Part shown: in pieces, positions 34,694-42,793 of the stretch
Numbering within the stretch: position 1 is the first letter of the stretch
How the letters are laid out: every line of letters begins with the position of its first letter
Assembly (NCBI RefSeq): GCF_900103875.1
Contig: NZ_LT629705.1
Location: forward strand, 2,117,001-2,181,000
Direction of reading: 5' to 3'
DNA length: 64,000 nucleotides
From: Pseudomonas arsenicoxydans
Lineage (GTDB): Bacteria > Pseudomonadota > Gammaproteobacteria > Pseudomonadales > Pseudomonadaceae
Notes under the pieces: model-generated
What the model saw: only the letters and a program-made list of their open reading frames with translations
Database searches by the model: none
What the model was told of the DNA's origin: nothing
Made by a program: the position numbers and the translations under genes

Positions 34694-35033
34694 TGAGGCA
34701 CTGCGCAACCACCTGGCTCTGCGCCAAAAGGAGCCGAAAGCGCGGTTTGTCGCCGCCAGTGTCGCCACTTTGTCGCCATGCTCAAAGCCAGGCAGGACAA
34801 GGGTTGTCGCCGCTGTCGCCGATGTCGCCACCCTCCGTAAAACCAGCACCACGACGACAGCCATCATTCAGTGGTTGAAAGAGGAGGGTGCGGATCTCTA
34901 TGTCACTGACAACACGCTGTGTTTTCGCCCGACTGATTGGTCTCAGTTCGTCATCGTGAACGCGAACTGGCAAGCCCTTTTGCATGATCTCGCTGTAGTC
35001 GATCAGGAGCAGAAAAATGGCTCGGGTTGGTAA
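34680..35033 (+). CDS. Hypothetical protein encoded across iteron array B
   Basis: 117 residues. The start overlaps the DUF3987 stop by 14 bp and the end overlaps the recombinase start by 17 bp, which argues that it is really translated. The N-terminus (MFNLDEALRNHLALRQKEPK) is charged. The middle is a low-complexity Val-Ala-Thr stretch imposed by the TGTCGCC repeats. The C-terminal half (TAIIQWLKEEGADLYVTDNT, then FRPTDW) looks folded. No family recognised. Coding and repeat functions share the same DNA. Confidence 0.6.
   Translation: MFNLDEALRNHLALRQKEPKARFVAASVATLSPCSKPGRTRVVAAVADVATLRKTSTTTTAIIQWLKEEGADLYVTDNTLCFRPTDWSQFVIVNANWQALLHDLAVVDQEQKNGSGW
34748..34829 (-). repeat. Iteron-like array B (TGTCGCC x6), inverted relative to array A
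   Basis: TGTCGCC starts at 34748, 34760, 34771, 34805, 34814 and 34823 (spacings 12, 11, 34, 9, 9). Reverse-complemented, the three-copy end reads GTGGCGACATCGGCGACAGC then GGCGACAACCC, differing from array A by one base in 31. The two arrays are therefore an inverted pair about 2.3 kb apart around the DUF3987 gene. Confidence 0.6.
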
Positions 35034-35997
35034 GCGAGCGGGGCGTAATTTCGGCTTTGGTCGCCAGCTTAGCTATGCCGGACCACAAGCATTAAAAGAT
35101 CTATTTGGTGGCGGCCATTTTGCGACCGTCAAAGCCCACAGCGATCGCTGGCAGGCATTCGTGCGTTGGTGCCGATCCGAGGAAGGGCCGAGGCTCAATG
35201 ATGCGCGACAGATCAATCGCGACATCCTCATGCGCTACGCCACACATGTGCGACAGCAGGTCGAACAGGGCAAGGTTGGCATTGCCACCGCGCAGAACCG
35301 TCTGTCTAGCGTTAACAGAACGATGGCCGCGCTGCGCGGTGATCAGTACGTCAAAATCCCCAGTCCGAGCAAGGCGCTAGGCCTACAGCGTTCAAGCGTG
35401 CGTAGTGATGCACCGCAAGGCCAAGACCGTGTGCAAGTCAGGCTGATTGCGCAAACGCTGTCAGAGCGACAGCAATCGAGGGTGAGTGCCATTGTGTTCT
35501 TAGCTCGGGAGACCGGCATGCGGCTGCGTGAAGCGATCTTGGCGGACCTGCCACGGCTGCAACGAGAGGCTCAACGACTGGGCAAGATCAATATCCAGGA
35601 TGGCACCAAGGGCGGTAGGTCAGGCGCATCAGCGCCGCGTTGGATTGCGGTCACGGATCAAGTCCGCGGTGCCATCGACAGGGCCGCCGAGGCCTCCCCC
35701 GCAGGCAGTCGGAACCTGTTAGCACCCGACGAAAGCTACAGAGAGTTTATGCAATCAGTTGTGCGACCAGCACGGGACCTACTGCATGAGCATGGATTGA
35801 AAGGCTTTCATGAGCTACGAGCGGCTTACGCGTGTGAGCGCTACGAACAACTGACTGGCTTTCCCGCACCCGTTAATGCTGGTCGTGTTCATCAAGAGGA
35901 TCAAGCACTCGATCAGCGTGCACGACAGCAGATCAGCCACGAGTTGGGACATAACCGCATCGATGTGGTGAGTGCTTACATCGGAGGCCAGCGATGA
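35017..35997 (+). CDS. Tyrosine-recombinase-type integrase (second recombinase)
   Basis: 326 residues. The core-binding domain is about 35-125 and the catalytic domain about 140-320. The full catalytic set is visible: Arg in ETGMRLREA, Lys in GTKGGRSG, His-x-x-Arg in FHELRAAYA, His in HELGHNRIDV and the nucleophile Tyr of SAYIGG. It matches the 'integrase domain-containing' proteins found with DUF3987 in Pseudomonas islands. Its role may be element resolution or an accessory recombination step, since the P4-type integrase nearby fits tRNA insertion better. It overlaps the next gene by 4 bp (ATGA). Confidence 0.85.
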   Translation: MARVGKRAGRNFGFGRQLSYAGPQALKDLFGGGHFATVKAHSDRWQAFVRWCRSEEGPRLNDARQINRDILMRYATHVRQQVEQGKVGIATAQNRLSSVNRTMAALRGDQYVKIPSPSKALGLQRSSVRSDAPQGQDRVQVRLIAQTLSERQQSRVSAIVFLARETGMRLREAILADLPRLQREAQRLGKINIQDGTKGGRSGASAPRWIAVTDQVRGAIDRAAEASPAGSRNLLAPDESYREFMQSVVRPARDLLHEHGLKGFHELRAAYACERYEQLTGFPAPVNAGRVHQEDQALDQRARQQISHELGHNRIDVVSAYIGGQR

Positions 35998-36272
35998 CGT
36001 CCGAGTTTGATATGACGTTGTTCCTGAGTCCGGTGCTCAAAGGTGCGCATGCCACGCGGCAGCGGCACATCAGGCAGGCAGAAAGGATGCACCAGGCGAT
36101 TCGTGAGCGCTGGAGTTGTGCGACTCCCTGGTCCTGGAAGGAAAAGCACACCAGATGGTTTTTAGAGCACTATCTGCGCTGTTCTGCCCCCGCGACCGTT
36201 TACTACTACGAGTTAACAGCAAGGTTGATTAATGCTCGGCGTGTCCGCCGTAAAGCTGACACAGGGGGTTAG
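35994..36272 (+). CDS. Hypothetical protein, possibly recombinase accessory
   Basis: 92 residues starting at the ATGA overlap with the recombinase gene and ending inside the converging integrase gene (4-bp overlap). A helical segment TRWFLEHYLRCSAPATVYYY resembles the SAM-like core-binding fold of tyrosine recombinases, so it could be a small DNA-binding partner. The C-terminus is basic (ARRVRRKAD). No firm family. Confidence 0.5.
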   Translation: MTSEFDMTLFLSPVLKGAHATRQRHIRQAERMHQAIRERWSCATPWSWKEKHTRWFLEHYLRCSAPATVYYYELTARLINARRVRRKADTGG

Positions 36273-37510
36273 GAGGTCGTCGTCTTAAGTGCGACTTTGA
36301 GGTTTCCCGTTTCTAGCTCTTCAAGATAATCAGCGTACCACTGCATCATCTTCATACGTTGTTCCAGATATTGGGCCTTGTTATAGATCCCTCGAACGCC
36401 AGCGGCTTTGTGACTGAGCTGGGCTTCAATGTGGTCTGCTGGAAAGCCGTGTTCGTTGAGTATGGTGCTAGCAATATGACGGAAACCGTGCCCTGTCTGC
36501 CTCCCCTCGTACCCTAGGCGCCTCAGTGCCATCAAAAAAACGGTATCGCTGCGAGGCTTGGTTCGATCGCTTCGACCGGGAAACAGTAATGGGTACGTCC
36601 CCGTGATTTGACGTAGCTCATTAAGAGCGCGGAGTGACTGCTTGCAGAGTGGTACAAGGTGTTCACGCCCTTTTTTACGACCTTTGCGTTCGACGGGGAC
36701 GGTCCAAAGCTTCTTATCAAAGTCAAACTCAGCCCAGTATGCCTCTCGAAGCTCGCTGGGACGGACAGCCAAGAGAGTAAGCAACTGCAGGCCAAGCTGA
36801 ACATCTTTGGCGTGTGGGTATGATCGTATTGCTCTGAGCAGTGTAGGAAGTTCTTCTTGCGAGACGTGGGCGTAGTTCACGGCCTTTCCCGATGACAGAA
36901 ACTTATGAACGCCCTCCAAGGGGTTGTTCATCGCTCTGCCGGTTACGCGAGCCAGATCGTAGATGTCTTTGCAGTACGCCCTTACGCGGCTCATCTGCTC
37001 AAGGATTCCCTGATGTTCGAGCCCTCTCAGAAGCTCCATCCATTCCATTGACATGATTGAGATGTATGGTCGCTTTCCAACGGAGGGGAATACGTGACGT
37101 TCCAAGGCTCCAAGTATCCTCTTCGCTGTGCCGACATCCCAACCGCTTAGGCGAGAGGTATGCCATTCACGAGCCAGGGACTCAAAGGTTTCGTTTGCTG
37201 CTTCGATCTCCGCAGCTTTTCTCGCTTTTTTGGCGGCTATCGGATTCTTGCCGTCTGCCGCATCCGACCTTAATTCGGCAGCCTTTTGTCGGGCAAGGGC
37301 ACCACTGACTTCTGGGTAGCCGCCAAGCCCGAGCCACGACCATTTGGCGTCGGGCTTCTTGTAGCGTAACTCCCACGATTTCTGCCCGTTAGGCTTTACC
37401 CTGAAATAGAGCCCAGAGCTGTCTAACTCACGGTATGCCCCTAATTCTGGAGCCAGGTTGGCCAACGTTGTATCGGAGAGAGGTCGGCGTTTGATGTCGC
37501 AGCGCTTCAT
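36269..37510 (-). CDS. P4-type tyrosine integrase of the island
   Basis: 413 residues from the ATG at 37510 (ggaggcatacaccg upstream). An ATG at 37531 is in frame but lies upstream of that ribosome site. An N-terminal arm-binding DUF4102 domain (about 1-95; LYFRVKPNGQKSWELRYKK within) and core-binding domain (about 105-200) precede a catalytic domain with Arg in AVRPSELREA, His-x-x-Arg in HGFRHIAST, His in QLSHKAAG and Tyr in YNKAQYLEQR. The gene starts 165 bp from tRNA-Met, the standard position for an integrase that recombines at that tRNA. Confidence 0.93.
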   Translation of the reverse strand: MKRCDIKRRPLSDTTLANLAPELGAYRELDSSGLYFRVKPNGQKSWELRYKKPDAKWSWLGLGGYPEVSGALARQKAAELRSDAADGKNPIAAKKARKAAEIEAANETFESLAREWHTSRLSGWDVGTAKRILGALERHVFPSVGKRPYISIMSMEWMELLRGLEHQGILEQMSRVRAYCKDIYDLARVTGRAMNNPLEGVHKFLSSGKAVNYAHVSQEELPTLLRAIRSYPHAKDVQLGLQLLTLLAVRPSELREAYWAEFDFDKKLWTVPVERKGRKKGREHLVPLCKQSLRALNELRQITGTYPLLFPGRSDRTKPRSDTVFLMALRRLGYEGRQTGHGFRHIASTILNEHGFPADHIEAQLSHKAAGVRGIYNKAQYLEQRMKMMQWYADYLEELETGNLKVALKTTTS

Positions 37511-37513
37511 CGG

Positions 37514-37561
37514 TGTATGCCTCCAGTTCAATTAATATTGAAGCATACACAGGGGCATACA
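37514..37561. repeat. Integrase arm-type sites, right
   Basis: AGCATACA (37542-37549) and GGCATACA (37554-37561) are spaced 12 bp, as at the left end, and an inverted TGTATGCC lies at 37514-37521. The sites overlap the integrase promoter and ribosome-site region, so Int binding could also autoregulate its gene. Confidence 0.6.
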
Positions 37562-37608
37562 AGATGTGTAGGACATCAGTAGAAGGGGGTAGACGTCCAG
37601 ATACAAGA

Positions 37609-37629
37609 AAGCCCGCACTAGGCGGGCTT
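37609..37629 (-). terminator. Island-borne terminator downstream of tRNA-Met
   Basis: Perfect 8-bp stem aagcccgc / gcgggctt with a 5-nt loop; TTTC follows on the minus strand. It lies inside the island 46 bp past the tRNA 3' end and appears to replace the tRNA's original terminator, now at 12,598-12,631. Confidence 0.7.
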
Positions 37630-37669
37630 CTTGAGTGGTTTATAGACTTCAGTAGATGTCTGTAAACCG

Positions 37670-37699
37670 GTACTTGGTGGCTACACAGGGACTTGAACC
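37670..37699. repeat. tRNA-proximal att repeat
   Basis: gtacttggtggctacacag (37670-37688) equals 12633-12651, and the following 11 bp match at eight positions. It covers the CCA end, acceptor strand and part of the T-arm of tRNA-Met, so the tRNA is regenerated intact on this side. Confidence 0.9.
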
Positions 37700-37751
37700 C
37701 CGGACCCCAGCATTATGAATGCTATGCTCTAACCAACTGAGCTATGTAGCC
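37675..37751 (-). tRNA. tRNA-Met (CAU), elongator type
   Basis: 77 nt including encoded CCA. The 7-bp acceptor stem GGCTACA/TGTAGCC pairs fully. The D-loop AGTTGGTTA, anticodon loop TTCATAA (anticodon CAU) and T-loop TTCAAGT are canonical. An A-U-rich acceptor start pairing with the discriminator side, rather than a C-A mismatch, argues for elongator rather than initiator tRNA. tRNA-Ile2 (k2CAU) is the alternative, but I judge Met more likely from its position next to ychF. It is the integration site of the island. Confidence 0.93.
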
Positions 37752-37867
37752 AAGTGGCGCGCATTATTCACCGGTAATGCAGATGCGTCAAGCGTAAATC
37801 TAAAATATTTCTCTACGCTTTCAACCGCTTATCCACCTGGTGCGAAAAACCGGACCAGGGGAGGGCG

Positions 37868-39922
37868 TCAACTGAGCTGAAATCTCCCGGTATTGGCGCT
37901 CAAGGCCTTGCTACCCTGACTCAAGGTGTCCGCCGCCAGGTTCACCGCCCGCGCGCCTTCAAGCAGCCGGACTGCCGCTTGATCGACCTGTTGAATGTTG
38001 CCGCTGACTTCGTCGGCGGTACTGGCTTGCTCTTCCACCGCCGTGGCGATCTGCGCCAGGGTGTCGGTGACGCCTTGCACGGCGAAGGCAATTTCCCCAA
38101 GGCGTTCGCCCAGGCCCGTCACCGACTGGGCATCGCTTTGCGCCTGAGTGCATGCCGCTTCCATCAGGCTCACCGCTTCATTCACGGTGTTGCGCAGACT
38201 GTCGACGGTGCCGGCGATTTGCGCGGTGGAAGACTGGGTTCGTTGCGAGAGGCTGCGCACTTCGTCGGCCACCACGGCGAACCCGCGACCTTGTTCACCC
38301 GCACGTGCCGCTTCGATGGCGGCATTGAGCGCCAACAGGTTGGTTTGCTCGGCGACACCGCGAATGGTGTCGACCACCAACTGAATCTGCTGTCCTTGTT
38401 CGCTGACCCGGCCCAGCGCGGCAGCCGTGTCGTTCAAGCGCTGGTTGAGCTGCTGAATGCTCGCCGTGGTGCGCTGGCTTTCGCGGCTGCTGTCGGCAGC
38501 GATACGCTGGGTGTGCTGAGCGCTGCCGGACGCCTGTTCACAACTCTGCGCGACCCCTTGTGAGGTAGCCGCCAATTGCGTGGCGGCGGCGGCGATCTGG
38601 CTGATCTGCAATTGCTGCGCTTCCACTTCGCCAAGGGCGCCGCTGGAGTGATGGTTGAGGGTGCGCACCGCGTCGCTTACCTGCAAGGTTTCGTGATCGA
38701 CCCCGAGCAAACTGTTGCGCAGCTGCACCACGGCGACATTCAGGGCGGTGCTGATGGCCGCCAGCTCGTCGCGCCCTTGCACCGGCACTTGCAGGCTCAG
38801 GTTGCCGTCGCGCAATGCCTCGGCCAACAGCGTGATGCCGCTGGCGCTGCGTCGGATCGAGGCCTGCAAGCAGATGAACAAATACAACGCCGCCAGCAGC
38901 AGGCAACCAAAAATCGTCGCCACCAGAATGAACTGGCTGATCGCCGAGCCGTGGTAGTAATCCAGGCGTTGATCCAGCGATACCAACGACTGCTGGCGCA
39001 GGGAGGCGAGGTCGGAGAGCAGGGCGTCGAGGCTGTGTTCGAAGTCATCGGGCTTGAGGTTGATGCTGCCGCCGAAGACGCCGTCATCGAGGACTTTGAG
39101 GCTTGCGTCCAGATGCTTGAGGCTGTCGTGGTATTGCCCGGCCCAACTTTGCAAAGCGCTGGGCAGGCGTGCTTCCAAGAGGCTGGCGGTTTTCACCAGC
39201 TGCTCGCGGGCATCGCCAATGCGGCTGCGCAAATCGCGCAATTGCAGACGGCTTTGCAGGGTGAACTGCCCGGAGACGACCGACGCCTGCCCGACGCTGG
39301 CCAGGCGACCGACCCGTTCGATCAGGTCCGGGGCGTGCTGCGTCGAGATTTGTGTCAGCAGGTAGGTTTCCAGCCACGGTGCCAGTGTCAGGCGGTTATC
39401 CATGGCAATCTGCTCGCGCAACGCTTGCAGCGCACTCAGGGCATTGGTGAAGCGATCGTAGCCATCGGGCCACCAACCGACGCTGCTCAGGCTTTTCGAG
39501 TCCAGGCCATTGAGGGCGTTTTGCAGGGCTTGGAAACGGGCCAGGGTTTCGCTCTCGGCGCCTTCGGTTTTCAGTGCGTTACCGAGGTCCGAGGTGGCTT
39601 GGGCGACAGCGGGTTGAACCGCATCAAACGCGGCCATCGCCGCCAGGGTTGCCGGTGTCGGCTGGCGATTGGTTTCCGTCGCACGCCAACGGGCAGCGCG
39701 GTCACGCTGGGCGGCGAGCAGGTTATCGAGCGCATCGAGGGCGAGCAGTTGATGAACCCCGGCGCGTTCGCCAGAGATCAGGTTCAGTTTGGCGCGATAG
39801 TCCTGGCCAATCATCAACAGGCTGCCCGCTAGCGGCAGGATAAACAGCAGGAACAACAGCTGAAATTTGCGTGCGAAGCCAAAACGCCCCAGCAACCCGA
39901 TCCCCGGTGATAAAAAAGACAT
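37868..39922 (-). CDS. Methyl-accepting chemotaxis protein
   Basis: 684 residues from the ATG at 39922 (gaggag ribosome site); an upstream extension to 40060 looks non-coding. TM1 is near residues 18-40, a large helical periplasmic domain covers about 40-345, and TM2 is near 350-372 (LVATIFGCLLLAALYLFI). HAMP follows, then the signalling hairpin with [20 protein letters not shown] and EVRSLSQRTQSSTA. The ligand domain, rich in helices, resembles nitrate/HBM-like sensors but the ligand cannot be named. Monocistronic. Confidence 0.9.
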   Translation of the reverse strand: MSFLSPGIGLLGRFGFARKFQLLFLLFILPLAGSLLMIGQDYRAKLNLISGERAGVHQLLALDALDNLLAAQRDRAARWRATETNRQPTPATLAAMAAFDAVQPAVAQATSDLGNALKTEGAESETLARFQALQNALNGLDSKSLSSVGWWPDGYDRFTNALSALQALREQIAMDNRLTLAPWLETYLLTQISTQHAPDLIERVGRLASVGQASVVSGQFTLQSRLQLRDLRSRIGDAREQLVKTASLLEARLPSALQSWAGQYHDSLKHLDASLKVLDDGVFGGSINLKPDDFEHSLDALLSDLASLRQQSLVSLDQRLDYYHGSAISQFILVATIFGCLLLAALYLFICLQASIRRSASGITLLAEALRDGNLSLQVPVQGRDELAAISTALNVAVVQLRNSLLGVDHETLQVSDAVRTLNHHSSGALGEVEAQQLQISQIAAAATQLAATSQGVAQSCEQASGSAQHTQRIAADSSRESQRTTASIQQLNQRLNDTAAALGRVSEQGQQIQLVVDTIRGVAEQTNLLALNAAIEAARAGEQGRGFAVVADEVRSLSQRTQSSTAQIAGTVDSLRNTVNEAVSLMEAACTQAQSDAQSVTGLGERLGEIAFAVQGVTDTLAQIATAVEEQASTADEVSGNIQQVDQAAVRLLEGARAVNLAADTLSQGSKALSANTGRFQLS

Positions 39923-40254
39923 GCCCCATGACTCCTCTGAACACCACGCACCAATGGCGTGCGTCGAGATCGTTGCGACCGCGACGTGTGCCCTTTTTAA
40001 AGGCCTCGAAAGTTCACCCTTGTCAGCTCTGTAGGCCGACTCTGTGGTGAAACTTCCCATTCTCGGTCCCCTTTGTAAGGGGCCGCGTTGAAGCGGATTA
40101 ACAAGGCAAGATTCAGACCATGGCGTTGCGCTATCACCTTTTTAGCGATGGACGACTAGGTCGTTAGCAGGCTAAGGGGATGGCGCTGCTGCACTGAAAA
40201 ATGGCACATTGACGCACCTGCCCCTGTGCACCCATCCGCTGTACGGAAATTCTC
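39923..40254. other. Divergent intergenic region, no gene seen
   Basis: 332 bp between the chemoreceptor and the Fsr-like pump. A short hairpin (cccctttgtaaggggcc, around 40,070-40,086) is present, but no convincing small gene, RNA or operator was found. It must hold both divergent promoters. Confidence 0.5.
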
Positions 40255-41472
40255 ATGGCTATCAGTAACGCAACGACCGGCGCGGCGTCGGCATCCGCGA
40301 CTCCACAAAGCAGCCCTCTGGTCATGCGCATCATCGGCGCGGTGGCGCTGGCGCACTTGATCAACGACTTGATCCAATCGGTACTGCCGTCGATTTATCC
40401 AATGCTCAAGGCCAACTACGGCCTGACATTCACCCAGGCCGGCTTGATTACGCTGACCTTCCAGCTGACGGCTTCGCTGTTGCAGCCCTGGGTGGGTTAC
40501 CACACCGATCGTCATCCCAAGCCGTGGTTGCTTCCGGCCGGGACAGTGTGCACGTTGATCGGAATCTTGATGATGTCGGTGGTTGGCAGCTTCCCGATGA
40601 TCCTGTTGGCGGCGGGCCTGATCGGTATCGGCTCGTCGACGTTCCATCCGGAAGCCTCTCGGGTGGCGCGGCTGGCGTCGGGCGGGCGATTCGGGCTGGC
40701 GCAGTCGACCTTTCAAGTCGGTGGCAATGCCGGCTCAGCCTTTGGCCCGTTGTTGGCGGCGGCGATCATCATTCGTTTCGGTCAGGGCCATGTGGCCTGG
40801 TTTGGATTGTTCGCCGTGTTTGCGCTGTTCGTGCTCTATCGGATCAGCCGCTGGTACGCCAACCACTTGAGCCTGTTCAAGCTCAAGCAAGGTCAGGCGG
40901 CGACCCACGGCTTGTCGAAGGGCAGGGTGATCAGCGCGCTGGTGGTGCTCGGGCTGCTGGTGTTCTCCAAGTATTTCTACATGGCGAGTTTCACCAGTTA
41001 CTTCACCTTCTACCTGATCGAGAAGTTTGACCTGTCGGTGGCCAGTTCCCAGCTGCATCTGTTCATGTTCCTGGGCGCAGTGGCCGCGGGGACCTTCTTC
41101 GGGGGACCGATCGGCGACAAGATCGGGCGTAAAGCGGTGATCTGGTTCTCGATCCTCGGAGTGGCGCCGTTCACATTGATCCTGCCTCACGTCGATCTGT
41201 TCTGGACCAGCATCCTCAGCGTGGTGATTGGCTTCATCCTCGCCTCGGCGTTTTCGGCGATCGTTGTGTATGCGCAGGAACTGGTGCCGGGCAATGTCGG
41301 GATGATTGCCGGCGTGTTCTTCGGTTTGATGTTCGGTTTCGGCGGCATTGGTGCGGCGCTGCTGGGGCATCTGGCGGACCTGCACGGCATCGAATATGTG
41401 TACTTGCTGTGTTCGTTCCTGCCGTTGTTTGGCGTACTTGCGATCTTCCTGCCTCGGACGAAGAAATCCTGA
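40255..41472 (+). CDS. fsr: MFS transporter, fosmidomycin-resistance (Fsr) type
   Basis: 405 residues and 12 predicted helices. It closely follows the Fsr pattern: AHLINDLIQSVLPSIYPML in TM1, FTQAGLITLTFQLTASLLQP in TM2 and GYHTDRHPKPW in loop 2-3, with GGPIGDKIGRK in the second half. Fsr exports fosmidomycin and related compounds by proton antiport; the natural substrate in Pseudomonas is unknown. Monocistronic, followed by a REPIN. Confidence 0.85.
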   Translation: MAISNATTGAASASATPQSSPLVMRIIGAVALAHLINDLIQSVLPSIYPMLKANYGLTFTQAGLITLTFQLTASLLQPWVGYHTDRHPKPWLLPAGTVCTLIGILMMSVVGSFPMILLAAGLIGIGSSTFHPEASRVARLASGGRFGLAQSTFQVGGNAGSAFGPLLAAAIIIRFGQGHVAWFGLFAVFALFVLYRISRWYANHLSLFKLKQGQAATHGLSKGRVISALVVLGLLVFSKYFYMASFTSYFTFYLIEKFDLSVASSQLHLFMFLGAVAAGTFFGGPIGDKIGRKAVIWFSILGVAPFTLILPHVDLFWTSILSVVIGFILASAFSAIVVYAQELVPGNVGMIAGVFFGLMFGFGGIGAALLGHLADLHGIEYVYLLCSFLPLFGVLAIFLPRTKKS

Positions 41473-41484
41473 GGCAACGCATAA

Positions 41485-41579
41485 CCCTGTGGGAGCGGGC
41501 TTGCCCGCGAAGACGGAGTGGCAGTCGACATTTCTGCAGCTGACACAATGCCTTCGCGGGCAAGCCCGCTCCCACAGGG
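41485..41579. repeat. REPIN (inverted pair of REP elements)
   Basis: ccctgtgggagcgggcttgc and following cgcgaag (41485-41512) recurs as its reverse complement at 41552-41579, separated by about 40 bp. This is the typical REP doublet of fluorescens-group Pseudomonas, mobilised by RAYT enzymes, placed between convergent genes. Confidence 0.85.
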
Positions 41580-41612
41580 ATCTTTATTGTTCGCTGGAAA
41601 GACACCGGGCAC

Positions 41613-41642
41613 AAAAAAGCCGCGTATCTAACGCGGCTTTTT
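41613..41642. terminator. Bidirectional terminator of ychF
   Basis: Stem aaaaaagccgcgt / acgcggctttttt with a 4-nt loop, A-run on one side and T-run on the other, 28 bp past the ychF stop. Confidence 0.88.
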
Positions 41643-41669
41643 CGTGTGTAGCTGCTTCGTCTTGAAAAC

Positions 41670-42770
41670 TTAGACGTTGAAACGGAAGTGCATCACGTCG
41701 CCGTCTTTAACGATGTAGTCCTTGCCTTCCAGACGCCATTTACCGGCTTCTTTGGCACCGGCTTCGCCCTTGTACTGGATGAAGTCGTCGTAGGCGATGA
41801 CTTCGGCGCGGATGAAGCCTTTTTCGAAGTCGGTGTGGATCACGCCAGCGGCTTGTGGTGCGGTGGCACCGACGCGGACGGTCCAGGCGCGGACTTCTTC
41901 GACACCGGCAGTGAAGTAGGTTTGCAAGTGCAGCATTTCGTAGCCGGCGCGGATCACGCGGTTCAGGCCAGGTTCTTCCAGGCCCAGGGCCTCGAGGAAC
42001 ATGTCTTTCTCTTCACCGTCTTCAAGCTCGGCGATTTCGGCTTCGATCTTGTTGCAGACCGGAACCACCATGGCGCCTTCTTCTTCGGCGATGGCCTTGA
42101 CGATGTCAAGCAGCGGGTTGTTCTCGAAACCGTCTTCAGCGACGTTAGCGATGTACATGACCGGCTTGGTGGTCAGCAGGTGGAAGCCACGAATCACCGC
42201 TTTGTCATCGGCACCCATGTTCTTCATCAGCGTGCGCGCTGGCTTGCCGAGGGTGAAGTGAGCGATCAATTGCTCGAGCAGGCCTTTCTGGACCACGGCG
42301 TCCTTGTCACCACCCTTGGCATTTCGGGCGACTTTCTGCAGTTGCTTCTCGCAGCTGTCGAGGTCGGCGAAGATCAGTTCCAGGTCGATGATCTCGATGT
42401 CGCGTTTCGGGTCGACGCTGTTGGAGACGTGAATCACGTTCTCGTCTTCGAAGCAGCGGACCACGTGGGCGATGGCATCGGTTTCACGGATGTTGGCGAG
42501 GAACTTGTTGCCCAGGCCTTCACCTTTCGAGGCGCCAGCTACCAGGCCCGCGATGTCGACGAACTCCATGGTGGTCGGCAGGATGCGCTTTGGATTGACG
42601 ATGGCAGCCAGGGCTTCCAGGCGCGGATCCGGCATCGGCACGATACCGGTGTTCGGCTCGATGGTACAGAAGGGGAAGTTCTCGGCCGCGATCCCGGATT
42701 TGGTCAGGGCGTTGAACAGGGTGGACTTGCCGACGTTAGGCAGGCCGACGATGCCGCAATTGAATCCCAT
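41670..42770 (-). CDS. ychF: Redox-regulated ATPase/GTPase YchF (Obg family)
   Basis: 366 residues from the ATG at 42770. P-loop GLPNVGKST (9-17), switch region and [16 protein letters not shown] are intact, and the TGS domain occupies the C-terminus ([20 protein letters not shown]). YchF preferentially binds ATP, associates with ribosomes and restrains the oxidative-stress response. It starts 23 bp after the pth stop and is probably co-transcribed with it. Confidence 0.95.
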   Translation of the reverse strand: MGFNCGIVGLPNVGKSTLFNALTKSGIAAENFPFCTIEPNTGIVPMPDPRLEALAAIVNPKRILPTTMEFVDIAGLVAGASKGEGLGNKFLANIRETDAIAHVVRCFEDENVIHVSNSVDPKRDIEIIDLELIFADLDSCEKQLQKVARNAKGGDKDAVVQKGLLEQLIAHFTLGKPARTLMKNMGADDKAVIRGFHLLTTKPVMYIANVAEDGFENNPLLDIVKAIAEEEGAMVVPVCNKIEAEIAELEDGEEKDMFLEALGLEEPGLNRVIRAGYEMLHLQTYFTAGVEEVRAWTVRVGATAPQAAGVIHTDFEKGFIRAEVIAYDDFIQYKGEAGAKEAGKWRLEGKDYIVKDGDVMHFRFNV

Positions 42771-42793
42771 GGTATTTCCCCGAGGAGTAAGAG

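Larger units (their letters stand above)
12633..37688. mobile_element. tRNA-Met-integrated genomic island, 25 kb
   Basis: The island is bounded by a 19-bp identical direct repeat (12633-12651 and 37670-37688) that covers the 3' end of tRNA-Met and extends imperfectly to 30 bp. A P4-type tyrosine integrase lies next to the intact tRNA and reads away from it. GGCATACA pairs lie just inside both ends. Contents in order: IS51-type remnant, biosynthetic/export cluster (13.1-30.0 kb), IS1182-family element, palindrome/iteron region, DUF3987 gene, a second recombinase and the integrase. No relaxase, coupling protein or type IV secretion genes are visible, so it is not self-conjugative on this evidence. 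Confidence 0.9.

Noticed and set aside
12633..37688. Island as a conjugative element (ICE) or prophage
   Set aside because: No relaxase, coupling protein, T4SS, capsid, portal or terminase genes are visible.
38576..39832. 418-codon frame antisense to the chemoreceptor
   Set aside because: A frame shadow of a high-GC MCP gene; the MCP motifs on the other strand are unequivocal.
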